From Methanocella_A sp035319305 (GTDB lineage: Archaea; Halobacteriota; Methanocellia; Methanocellales; Methanocellaceae), in NCBI GenBank assembly GCA_035319305.1, contig DATHCY010000240.1, forward strand, positions 1-13,382: DNA of 13,382 nt, written 5' to 3'. This document shows positions 1-6,037 of this stretch, piece by piece. The notes beneath the pieces are model-generated. The model was given only the letters and a program-made list of their open reading frames with translations, had not been told where the DNA came from and searched no databases. Both the position numbers and the translations under genes were made by a program. Position 1 is the first letter of the stretch. Each line of letters begins with the position of its first letter.

Positions 1-322
1 CGCCGGGCCCGCCGTAGGTCATGTTACGCTCCCCTCCCCCAGGGAACGATGCGTTGCCTGTAGCGTTACGGCCGCCGGGGAAGCCCCCCATGCCGGACTG
101 GTTGACCTGGTATGATGCCAGGTCCGAGAGCGAAAGCTGCATTGGGTTGGCGACGTTACCCGAGATCGTAAGCACGGTTGCTGTCATATTTTGCGTGCCG
201 GAAGATCCTGTAGTCGTCGTCTGAGTAGTAGTTGTCGTGTGGGAGGTACAGCCCGAGATGGCCATCCCTGCCACGATGATCGCCAGTGGCAGCAGAAGTG
301 CCAGCGATTTCTTGATTGTCAT
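1..322 (-). CDS. Lipoprotein, N-terminal part of a putative molybdopterin-binding oxidoreductase-like protein (partial)
   Basis: Reading leftward from the ATG at 322 gives about 107 residues before the window ends, with no stop. Residues 1-25 are a lipoprotein signal peptide: two lysines, a hydrophobic run, then a lipobox ending SGC with C25 as the lipidated residue. A Thr-rich linker (about 28-40) follows. Residues around 50-70, reading ISGNVANPMQLSLSDLASYQ, resemble the opening strand and 'L-x-L-x-D-L' of sulphite-oxidase-type molybdopterin-binding domains; the missing part would be needed to confirm this. After that comes a Gly/Asn/Pro-rich stretch with NAT, NAS and NMT sequons. The ATG is chosen because AGGTGA sits about 4 bases upstream; an in-frame GTG three codons earlier is possible. 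The protein is expected on the outer face of the membrane. The lipoprotein call is firm, the domain call tentative. Confidence 0.75.
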   Translation of the reverse strand, partial: MTIKKSLALLLPLAIIVAGMAISGCTSHTTTTTQTTTTGSSGTQNMTATVLTISGNVANPMQLSLSDLASYQVNQSGMGGFPGGRNATGNASFPGGGERNMTYGGPG

Positions 323-345
323 CAGTTTCACCTGTATCCGAACGT

Positions 346-363
346 CGGTTTTATAATAAACCG
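346..363. repeat. Inverted repeat in the leader/promoter zone of the leftward lipoprotein gene
   Basis: CGGTTT (346-351) and AAACCG (358-363) form a perfect 6-bp inverted repeat around TATAAT. It lies between the TATA-like box at 395-402 and the start codon at 322, so it could be an operator or a 5' leader hairpin. Its AT core could also serve as a second TATA element. Confidence 0.4.
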
Positions 364-394
364 GCTTATTGTTTAGTGGATACAAGGACAGGGG

Positions 395-402
395 TTTATA
401 AA
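395..402 (-). promoter_or_regulatory. TATA box for the leftward lipoprotein gene
   Basis: TTTATAAA, a good archaeal TATA box, lies 73 bases upstream of the ATG. A start of transcription about 25 bases downstream, near 370, would leave a leader of roughly 50 bases containing the inverted repeat at 346-363 and the AGGTGA ribosome binding site. Confidence 0.5.
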
Positions 403-645
403 GGTATTATGGCCTGATCGTAAAACTATCGGATTGAACGAGTTTGTTGCCGATTCGCGTGATAAAAAGATAGGGCCTGCGGATCAATCAATCAACTATT
501 TCGTTCGGACGTAGAAACGCTTTCAGTCGGATTTATTTCTGCTCTTTGATGTCTTTCCTGGGTGTGTTGCAGAACCGCGTGTAGACAGGATTTTTGTTAT
601 ATTAGGGTTCTGCAATGCACCGATCGCAAACTTGGGTTTCGCGGT
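403..645. other. Gene-less stretch between the lipoprotein promoter and the SnoaL-like gene
   Basis: No plausible coding region is seen on either strand. The stretch holds a short ATCA tandem (about 485-494) and a long inverted repeat at 561-621, described separately. Two leftward genes flank it, so it should contain the 3' end of the SnoaL-like transcript and the upstream control region of the lipoprotein gene. Confidence 0.5.
561..621. repeat. 16-bp stem inverted repeat with 29-base loop
   Basis: The arms at 561-576 and 606-621 pair over 16 positions: 14 Watson-Crick pairs and two adjacent G-T pairs (565/617, 566/616). The central ten pairs are perfect (TTGCAGAACC with GGTTCTGCAA). It begins 24 bases beyond the stop of the leftward SnoaL-like gene, so it may end or stabilise that transcript. 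The wobble pairs would be tolerated only in an RNA copied in the rightward sense. No T-tract follows in the leftward direction, so a classical terminator is doubtful. Confidence 0.55.
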
Positions 646-1041
646 CTAATGTAATTGGTTCAGTAGATTTAGCATGTCAAATTCGGCCCACTCCTTTATT
701 ATTTTGTTATCCTGTATCATGGTGATATCTGTGTAAGTGATGATGATGTGTTTGTTTGTGGGTGGAATTCCGTGGTATTCGCCGGTGTGGGTGCAGTGCA
801 TGGATATGCGGCTCGCGACCTTATCGCTTTCCGCGATCTGGTCTTCAACGGTTGTTTGTATATTCGAAAATGCCTTGAAGAACAATTGTTCGCTGCGGAT
901 CCTTCCCTCGAGGTTCGATGGTTTTCCTCCCCCTGGAGGATAGTACATGTGTGAGAGGTGTAAAAAAGCGTTGATGTTTTCCGGGTTTCCTGTTTCGTAG
1001 GACTTGATGTATTGCTGGATAAGTTCCTTGCTCGAAGTCAT
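646..1041 (-). CDS. SnoaL-like / ester cyclase family protein
   Basis: A 131-residue soluble protein with no signal peptide or membrane segment. It looks like the small NTF2-fold SnoaL family (SnoaL-like polyketide or ester cyclase): an N-terminal helix (ELIQQYIKSYETGNPE), then strands around residues 75-115 with the family-typical pattern 'V-x-S-R-x-S-x-H-x-THTGEYHGIPPT' and a closing 'G/K-x-I-x-E-x-W-x-x-x-D-x-L-x-LL-x-Q-L'. Length matches the usual 125-145 residues. Family members act on varied small molecules or have no known reaction, so no substrate can be assigned. The ATG at 1041 has no clear ribosome binding site; another ATG 10 bases upstream is out of frame. The gene is transcribed alone, divergent from mmp10. 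Confidence 0.75.
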   Translation of the reverse strand: MTSSKELIQQYIKSYETGNPENINAFLHLSHMYYPPGGGKPSNLEGRIRSEQLFFKAFSNIQTTVEDQIAESDKVASRISMHCTHTGEYHGIPPTNKHIIITYTDITMIQDNKIIKEWAEFDMLNLLNQLH

Positions 1042-1102
1042 GAGCGATCATTTCTATCTCGGGCTCTTTAAGCTGTTCTGTGAGCGCTTTGAAAGTTTTG
1101 TT

Positions 1103-1110
1103 GTATAATA
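1103..1110 (-). promoter_or_regulatory. Candidate TATA box for the SnoaL-like gene
   Basis: TATTATAC on the leftward strand, 62 bases upstream of the ATG at 1041, would place transcription near 1080 and leave a leader of about 35-40 bases. The AT box at 1172-1179 is an alternative. Confidence 0.3.
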
Positions 1111-1171
1111 GCCGAAATATGCCTTTCCCTCGGTATGGTGTGCAGAGTTTGTTTTTGGATTTCACGAGCTA

Positions 1172-1179
1172 TTATATAA
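1172..1179. promoter_or_regulatory. Palindromic TATA box between divergent SnoaL-like and mmp10 genes
   Basis: TTATATAA is self-complementary and could serve either direction. Rightward it would start transcription near 1200, giving mmp10 a leader of about 55 bases. A second rightward candidate, TTTATTATG (1209-1217), would give a leader of about 20 bases. The sequence alone does not decide between them. Confidence 0.35.
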
Positions 1180-1256
1180 CCCAGTAGACTTTGTTTGGGC
1201 GCCATAACTTTATTATGGAAAATGTTTTACCATTCAACCGCCATACCTGATGTTGC

Positions 1257-2507
1257 ATGGTTGAGGTTCTCGCGGATGTGGGCGGCAGCCCTGGAAAGGA
1301 CTGTCGGGGGTTCTGTAAATATTGCTATTTCAAGCTGGTCAAAGATGTCCCGGCGTTCGGGTGTAAGTATTGTATGCCGTTCCAGAAGGGCTGTGATTAC
1401 TGCACTCGGGGCGTCAAAGAGCAGTACTCTGGCTTTAAGCCTCTGATGATGGTGGTCTCGGAGGTGCAGCAGGCCCTTATGTTTAGCTGTGGGGGTGTGG
1501 AGAAGATCACTATAAGTGGCGGGGGGGATGTGAGTTGCTATCCGCAGTTAAAGGAACTGGTGCAGTTCTTGGGCCAGTTTGGTATCCCGCTTCATCTTGG
1601 TTATACTAGTGGCAAGGGCTTTGAGGGCGCCGGAGATGCGGACTTTTTCATTGATAATGGTGTGACTGAGGTTACCTTTACTGTCTTTTCGGCGGATCCG
1701 GAAAAGCGTAGGGAGTATATGAATGATAGGCATCCGGGGGAATCCCTTGAAGCGCTGCGGAGGTTTTGTAAGAAGTGCGATGTGTATGCCGCTTCGGTGT
1801 TGATCCCGGGGGTGAACGATGGGAAAGATCTGATTAAAACTTGCGATCTGTTGCAGAATTGGGGTGTGAAGGGTGTCATTCTGATGCGTTTTGCCAATTC
1901 GGAGGAGCAGGGGCTGATCCTGCAGAATGCGCCGGTGATTAAAGGTGCGAAGACTCATTCGATTGAGGAGTTTGAGGGCGTCGTCCATGATATTGCCTCG
2001 CGATATAAATTTAGGGTGACAGGGACGCCGTTGGGCGATCCGAAGATTGGCTCTCCATTCGCCATCCGGAGTCGGCCGAAGCTGCTGAGGGAGCTTCCGG
2101 CGATCACTAAGGAGGCCACGATCATCACGGGTAAAGCGGCCGGACCGGCGCTCGCCGATATCTTCGCTCGGCTTGGGGGTACGGTCAATGTGGTACCGGT
2201 GAAAAAGGATATCGCATGCCTTATTACTATCGAGGACCTGAAGGGGATTGATCTCAGCCGGGTGAAGGATACGGTGCTTATGCCTGGTAGATCGTTCGTC
2301 TGGGATCAGGAGGCGGAGGGGATCCTGTCGGCGGATGGCGTCGAGCGGTTTGTGCGGCGGGGGCCGGATCGCCTTACTGCGGATGGGGAGATGACTATCG
2401 GGATGAAGAAGAAGGACGTTCTCGATTTTGAGGTTAAAGCGTTTACCGAGCTTATTCAGATGATCAATGTCTATGGGTTGGAGCCGAAGAAAAAGGCGAA
2501 GAAGTAG
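1257..2507 (+). CDS. mmp10: Mmp10, methyl-coenzyme M reductase arginine C-methyltransferase (B12-dependent radical SAM)
   Basis: At 416 residues this is full length for methanogenesis marker protein 10. Known members methylate C5 of an arginine in the McrA active-site region, using SAM, a [4Fe-4S] cluster and cobalamin. The radical SAM cysteines are C16-x3-C20-x2-C23 (DCRGFCKYCYFK). A second four-cysteine set (C36, C39, C46, C49) matches the extra metal-binding loop typical of the family. The glycine motif ISGGGD is at about 86-91. Y116 in HLGYTSGKG appears to match the tyrosine reported (from memory) to ligate the cluster in the Methanosarcina enzyme. The C-terminal portion (about 270-416) fits the family's cobalamin-binding region. 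The ATG at 1257 follows an in-frame stop at 1248, fixing the start; no clear ribosome binding site is visible. A DUF362/ferredoxin gene follows after 48 bases. Cytoplasmic. Confidence 0.93.
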   Translation: MVEVLADVGGSPGKDCRGFCKYCYFKLVKDVPAFGCKYCMPFQKGCDYCTRGVKEQYSGFKPLMMVVSEVQQALMFSCGGVEKITISGGGDVSCYPQLKELVQFLGQFGIPLHLGYTSGKGFEGAGDADFFIDNGVTEVTFTVFSADPEKRREYMNDRHPGESLEALRRFCKKCDVYAASVLIPGVNDGKDLIKTCDLLQNWGVKGVILMRFANSEEQGLILQNAPVIKGAKTHSIEEFEGVVHDIASRYKFRVTGTPLGDPKIGSPFAIRSRPKLLRELPAITKEATIITGKAAGPALADIFARLGGTVNVVPVKKDIACLITIEDLKGIDLSRVKDTVLMPGRSFVWDQEAEGILSADGVERFVRRGPDRLTADGEMTIGMKKKDVLDFEVKAFTELIQMINVYGLEPKKKAKK

Positions 2508-2555
2508 AATAAAAAAGCATATTACCCTATCGTTGCTTCTATTTATTAGAGTATT

Positions 2556-3719
2556 ATGAATTATGAGGTATCAGTAGTCCGGTGTGAGGAGTACGATGAT
2601 GAAAAGGTCCGTGCGGCTATTGAGGAGTGTCTCAAGCCGCTGGGTGGTATGCAGAGTGTTGTAAAAAATGGTAGTCGGGTGCTGGTGAAGCCTAACCTTT
2701 TAAGCGCGAAAAAGCCTGAGGAGGCGACGACCACTCATCCCTCGGTTGTGAAGGCTGTGGTGCGCTTGGTGCAGGAGCAGGGTGGTGTACCGGTTATAGG
2801 TGATTCGCCGGGCGGCCGGAACACGTCGAGCGCGGTAAAATCTTTGATGAAGACGACCGGGATGCAGGCGGTCGCTGACGAGACTGGCTGCGAGATCGTG
2901 AGTTTTGAGGAGCCGGTGGTAGATGTCACGTCTGACGCGGCGAGGATCTACAAAAAATTTACGATAGCGAAGGCTGTCAAGGATGCTGATGTGGTCATTG
3001 GGCTGCCCAAGCTTAAGACCCATCAGCTTACCTATTATACTGGTGCTGTCAAGCTGCTGTATGGGTATATACCGGGTATAATGAAAAGTGAGAATCATCT
3101 GCATACGGGGAAGGATCCGAAGTTGTTTGCGGAGCTGCTGTTGGATTTGCACGAGATGCGTCGGCCTGATCTGACGATCATGGATGCGGTGGTTGGAATG
3201 GAAGGCCGCGGACCTTCTGCGGGAAACCCGAAACAGATCGGGCTCGTTATGGCTAGCAAGAGTTGTACTGCGCTTGATTTTGTGGCCACGTCGGCTGTTG
3301 GTATGGAGCCGCTCACCATCCCGACGGTGGCGGGGGCGTCGGAGCGGGGCGTCGGCCCGAAAAATATGGGGGAAATTGAGCTCTTCGGCCCCGACCTTGC
3401 GTCCGTTATGGTCAGGGATTTCAAGAAAGCCGAAACCATGGATATGTCCCGGGTGCCCGCCGTTGTCCTGAATCTAGCGACCAGCATGATTGCCAGCAAG
3501 CCGAAGATCGACCCGCAGAAGTGTAAAAAGTGTGGTGTCTGCGCTCGGGACTGTCCCCCCAGGGCGATGACTTTTGTGAAGGGCCGTGTGCCGGCGATCG
3601 ACTATAAGGTCTGTATTAGGTGTTACTGTTGCCAGGAGTTATGTCCGGAGAATGCGGTCCGGGTCCATTTGCCGGTGGCAAGAAAGGCTCTCAATCGGCT
3701 GACTGGGCGGAACCGCTAA
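2556..3719 (+). CDS. DUF362 domain protein with C-terminal double [4Fe-4S] ferredoxin domain
   Basis: A 387-residue cytoplasmic protein. Residues about 1-300 are a DUF362 domain: 'VLVKPNLL', a 'THPSVV' segment, 'GDSPGG', 'DVVIGLPKLKTH', and 'IMDAVVGMEGRGPSAG'. The C-terminus carries two clostridial-type [4Fe-4S] motifs: C323-x2-C326-x2-C329-x3-C333-P, and C353-x2-C356-x2-C359-x3-C363-P with an extra C358. Two such clusters imply electron transfer. The reaction of DUF362 proteins of this type is not established. It lies 48 bases downstream of mmp10 on the same strand and is closed by a T-tract, so the two are probably co-transcribed. A role in supplying electrons for Mmp10 chemistry is inference. 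The ATG is followed within 9 bases by another ATG out of frame, and only a weak GAG precedes it. Confidence 0.85.
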   Translation: MNYEVSVVRCEEYDDEKVRAAIEECLKPLGGMQSVVKNGSRVLVKPNLLSAKKPEEATTTHPSVVKAVVRLVQEQGGVPVIGDSPGGRNTSSAVKSLMKTTGMQAVADETGCEIVSFEEPVVDVTSDAARIYKKFTIAKAVKDADVVIGLPKLKTHQLTYYTGAVKLLYGYIPGIMKSENHLHTGKDPKLFAELLLDLHEMRRPDLTIMDAVVGMEGRGPSAGNPKQIGLVMASKSCTALDFVATSAVGMEPLTIPTVAGASERGVGPKNMGEIELFGPDLASVMVRDFKKAETMDMSRVPAVVLNLATSMIASKPKIDPQKCKKCGVCARDCPPRAMTFVKGRVPAIDYKVCIRCYCCQELCPENAVRVHLPVARKALNRLTGRNR

Positions 3720-3727
3720 TTTTTTTT
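3720..3727 (+). terminator. T-tract terminator after mmp10-DUF362
   Basis: Eight consecutive T residues start immediately after the DUF362 stop codon. Oligo-T on the coding strand is enough to end transcription in many archaea. No strong hairpin precedes it. Confidence 0.55.
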
Positions 3728-3819
3728 CGGTCGGACAAAAAGCGGAGACTGTGCAGGCTTGGAAATCGTAAAAGCCATATGTCTTGACTGGCATTGATGA
3801 TTACTGGAAGGAATTTTTA

Positions 3820-5097
3820 ATGCTGGACATCAGGTTCGTGAGGGAAAGCCCGGATGTGGTTAGGGCGGACCTCCGGAAGCGTAACGACCCCGAAAAGCTC
3901 GCCTGGGTGGACGACCTGCTGGCGAAGGATGCAAGAGCTAGGGCGCTCCAGGTGCAGACTGATGAGCTGCGGCAGCGGAGGAATAGCATATCAAGGGAGA
4001 TCAACAGCGCGAAGAAGGCGGGCAAGGATGCGACCGCGCTGATGGAGGAGGCTAAGGGTCTGCCGCAGCGGATCAAGGATACTGAGGCGGAGCTTGAGGA
4101 GTGCAGGGAGAAGGTCCACTATTACCTGATGCGCCTGCCTAACATCCTGGATGAGTCCGTCCCTGTCGGTAAGGACGATACGGAAAACGTGGAGATCAGA
4201 CGCTGGGGCGAGCCGGAACGGCCGTCGTTCGAGCTGATGAGCCATGGGCAGCTGGCGGTGGAGAAGGGCTGGGCTGACTTCGAACGCGCAGCCAAGGTCT
4301 CTGGGGCCGGGTTCAATTTCCTTAAGGGAAACCTGGCGCTGCTGGATATGGCTTTGCAGCGCTTTGCCATGGACCTTATGGTTCGGAAGGACTTTATCCC
4401 GGTCGTGCCGCCGTACATGATGAACCGGAAGTCGTACGAGGGAGTCACGGACTTGGGGGACTTTGAGAAGGTCATGTACAAGATCGATGGGGAAGAGATG
4501 TACCTTATAGCTACGAGTGAGCACCCGATCGCCGCCATGTACCAGGGCGAGATCTTCGAGGAGAAGGATCTGCCGCTGCGGCTGGCGGGCATATCGCCGT
4601 GCTTCAGGAGGGAAATCGGCGCCCATGGCCTGGACACCAAAGGGCTGTTCCGGGTGCATCAGTTCCATAAGATCGAGCAGTTTGTCTTCTGCCGACCGGA
4701 GGAGTCACGGGCCATCCACGAAGAACTGCTCTCAAACGCGGAGGATGTTTTCAAACAGCTTGGCTTGCCTTATCGGGTTGTGAACATATGTACTGGTGAC
4801 ATTGGCACCGTGGCGGCCAAGAAGTACGATATCGAGGCCTGGATGCCCAGGGAGAACGCCTACAGGGAAGTCGTCTCATGTTCCAACTGTACCTCGTATC
4901 AGGCGGTGAGGCTGAACATTAAGGTCCGGGATCCTGTGGACTTTGAAACCAAGCGTTTCCTGCACACGCTGAACTCGACCGCCATCGCCACGTCCAGGGC
5001 TATGAGGGCCATCCTCGAGAACTACCAGCAGAAAGACGGGTCCGTCGCAATACCATCGGTGCTCCAGCCCTATATGAACGGTAAAGAGTACCTCTGA
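3820..5097 (+). CDS. serS: Seryl-tRNA synthetase, canonical type
   Basis: A 425-residue class II synthetase that charges tRNA-Ser (and tRNA-Sec where present) with serine. Residues about 27-100 are the long charged helical arm (coiled coil) that grips the tRNA. Motif 1 is near 190-205 (KDFIPVVPPYMM). TSEHP near 232 occupies the TxE serine-binding position. Motif 2 follows near 260-285 (CFRREIG...GLFRVHQFHKIEQF), and motif 3 near 385-400 (LNSTAIATSRAMRAILENYQ). Length matches the common bacterial/archaeal form and not the divergent, longer methanogen-type SerRS known from Methanococcus. The ATG at 3820 is preferred: AAGGA lies 7 bases upstream and the protein then starts MLDIRFVRESP as is normal for the family; a TTG twelve codons earlier is in frame but unlikely. 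Monocistronic, between the T-tract at 3720 and the convergent flavodoxin-like gene. Confidence 0.95.
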   Translation: MLDIRFVRESPDVVRADLRKRNDPEKLAWVDDLLAKDARARALQVQTDELRQRRNSISREINSAKKAGKDATALMEEAKGLPQRIKDTEAELEECREKVHYYLMRLPNILDESVPVGKDDTENVEIRRWGEPERPSFELMSHGQLAVEKGWADFERAAKVSGAGFNFLKGNLALLDMALQRFAMDLMVRKDFIPVVPPYMMNRKSYEGVTDLGDFEKVMYKIDGEEMYLIATSEHPIAAMYQGEIFEEKDLPLRLAGISPCFRREIGAHGLDTKGLFRVHQFHKIEQFVFCRPEESRAIHEELLSNAEDVFKQLGLPYRVVNICTGDIGTVAAKKYDIEAWMPRENAYREVVSCSNCTSYQAVRLNIKVRDPVDFETKRFLHTLNSTAIATSRAMRAILENYQQKDGSVAIPSVLQPYMNGKEYL

Positions 5098-5113
5098 TAC
5101 CACTGCACTCTAG

Positions 5114-5194
5114 TATATATGACACACACATATATATTACACACATATATATGACATATATATGTGTCATATGTCGTAAGTGTTATATGTCGTA
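5114..5194. repeat. CA/TA-rich repeat cluster between convergent serS and flavodoxin-like genes
   Basis: Several nested repeats are visible. ACACACATATATAT occurs at 5124-5137 and 5139-5152. TATATATGACA occurs at 5114-5124 and 5146-5156. ATATGTCGTA occurs at 5169-5178 and 5185-5194. ATATGACACA (5117-5126) pairs perfectly with 5163-5172, and after a 4-base bulge pairs for seven more positions, making a large bulged stem. Much of the stretch alternates purine and pyrimidine. As the only spacer between converging genes it probably holds the 3' ends of both transcripts. Confidence 0.7.
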
Positions 5195-5202
5195 CAAAAG
5201 TT

Positions 5203-5664
5203 TTAGGCGGTTCCGACTACTTTTGGATGTCTGAGTGGGGCGCCTGCGATCTCTCTGCCATAGTCGATGCAGATTTCTTTGTTGAGCTTGCTCCAGGGTC
5301 CGGTGGTAGCGTCGAACGAGGTTTCGGATACGACTCGACCTTCGCATATGCTGCGCAGTTCGTCGAGGTATCGGCGCACCATAAAGTTCCGCATCCCGAA
5401 CACGCCGGCGAAGCATACTACGAATAGTGCCACGTTGTGATTCTTCAGTTCTGGTCTCCTCAGGAAGGTTAGGATACTGTCCAGGGGCTGCTCCCCGTAG
5501 ATGGGAGATCCGGTCACGATCAGGTCGTAGTCTAGGGATTCCACGTCTTCGACGCTCTTCACGTCCACGGATGCGTCTTGGGATTGCGCGCCCTCTTTGA
5601 TCCATCTGACGACCTCCCAGGTGGTTCCGCCTTTCGTATCATACACGATCAGGAAACGTTTCAT
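5203..5664 (-). CDS. Flavodoxin-domain protein
   Basis: A 153-residue soluble protein starting MKRFLIVYDTKGGTT, a clear flavodoxin signature in which T10, T14 and T15 lie in the FMN phosphate loop. A second FMN-contact loop, TGSPIYGEQ, is at 51-59, and a third strand and loop (ALFVVCFAG) near 78-87. Size and motifs fit the short single-domain flavodoxin family related to HemG-type proteins. Probable role: one- or two-electron carrier or small flavin reductase in the cytoplasm; the partner is not evident from neighbours. The ATG at 5664 is chosen because flavodoxins start with this strand; an in-frame TTG six codons upstream (5682) is the alternative, and the GGAG at 5673-5679 would lie inside that longer form. 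Single gene, convergent with serS. Confidence 0.82.
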   Translation of the reverse strand: MKRFLIVYDTKGGTTWEVVRWIKEGAQSQDASVDVKSVEDVESLDYDLIVTGSPIYGEQPLDSILTFLRRPELKNHNVALFVVCFAGVFGMRNFMVRRYLDELRSICEGRVVSETSFDATTGPWSKLNKEICIDYGREIAGAPLRHPKVVGTA

Positions 5665-5710
5665 CCTGCTACCCAACTCCAAATCATTCGGAGATATTTT
5701 GGCTCTTTCT

Positions 5711-5720
5711 ATTTATCAAC
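5711..5720 (-). promoter_or_regulatory. TATA box for the flavodoxin-like gene
   Basis: GTTGATAAAT on the leftward strand, preceded by a purine-rich GAAA (BRE-like). It would set transcription near 5690 and a leader of about 25 bases before the ATG at 5664. Confidence 0.4.
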
Positions 5721-6009
5721 TTTCTATGAAAATGAGCATAATAATCGATTATAAATATGAAAATAGGCAGCAATACAAGGTGTTTGCCGTGTATATTGTT
5801 GGATATACTACATTTGCTATTGTATCGGCCTAGAATCTATCAATTGCATTTGCCGGCTACAGGCGTTCTGGCACCGATCGGTAGACTGGATTTTTCGATG
5901 AATTGTATCGCCGGCACTACACTGGATAAGGGCACGGTATGCCTTTTAGCAAATTCCACCATGGATTTTAGAATTTGAAGGCATAATCACGGTTTCATGG
6001 ACAAAAAGA
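5721..6009. other. Gene-less divergent spacer upstream of the thioredoxin-like gene
   Basis: No convincing gene is seen. Short open frames here give compositionally odd peptides without family resemblance. The stretch contains near-repeats (GCCGGC with a nearby CTAC, twice; ACTGGAT, twice) between about 5849 and 5927, and a bulged inverted repeat at 5938-5985. It could include control sites for the thioredoxin-ccdA operon. Confidence 0.4.
5938..5985. repeat. Bulged 15-bp inverted repeat upstream of the thioredoxin-like promoter
   Basis: TATGCCTT (5938-5945) pairs with AAGGCATA (5978-5985), and CAAATTC (5950-5956) with GAATTTG (5971-5977); TTAG at 5946-5949 is unpaired. The loop contains CCATGG. 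It ends 25 bases before the TATA box at 6010, so it lies outside the predicted transcript and would act as DNA (an operator) or belong to an unrecognised upstream RNA. Confidence 0.5.
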
Positions 6010-6020
6010 TTATAAATTAT
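6010..6020 (+). promoter_or_regulatory. TATA box for the thioredoxin-ccdA operon (probably leaderless)
   Basis: TTATAAATTAT with an A-rich BRE-like ACAAAAAG just upstream. Its centre is about 25 bases before the ATG at 6038, the usual archaeal distance to the transcription start. There is no ribosome binding site before the ATG. Both facts suggest a leaderless mRNA. Confidence 0.6.
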
Positions 6021-6037
6021 CCGTCGACTTCGAGTTG

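Noticed and set aside
845..1165. 106-residue open frame on the minus strand overlapping the SnoaL-like gene and its upstream region
   Set aside because: It overlaps the better-supported family member in another frame, and its peptide has no family resemblance.
1548..1988. 146-residue antisense open frame within mmp10
   Set aside because: It lies wholly opposite a well-recognised enzyme and has shadow-like composition.
2700..3152. 150-residue antisense open frame within the DUF362 gene
   Set aside because: It lies opposite a gene with clear motifs, is rich in Arg/His/Gln, and has no domain.
3991..4668. 225-residue antisense open frame within serS
   Set aside because: Despite its length it is opposite a full-length synthetase, and its sequence is an Arg/Leu/His-rich shadow.
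5100..5200. Possible CRISPR or tandem-repeat array
   Set aside because: Repeats are 10-14 bases, overlapping and without unique spacers, so this is simple AT/CA repeat sequence.
5757..5978. 73-residue open frame in the spacer before the thioredoxin-like gene
   Set aside because: There is no ribosome binding site or domain, the composition is odd, and it overlaps an inverted repeat; likely chance.
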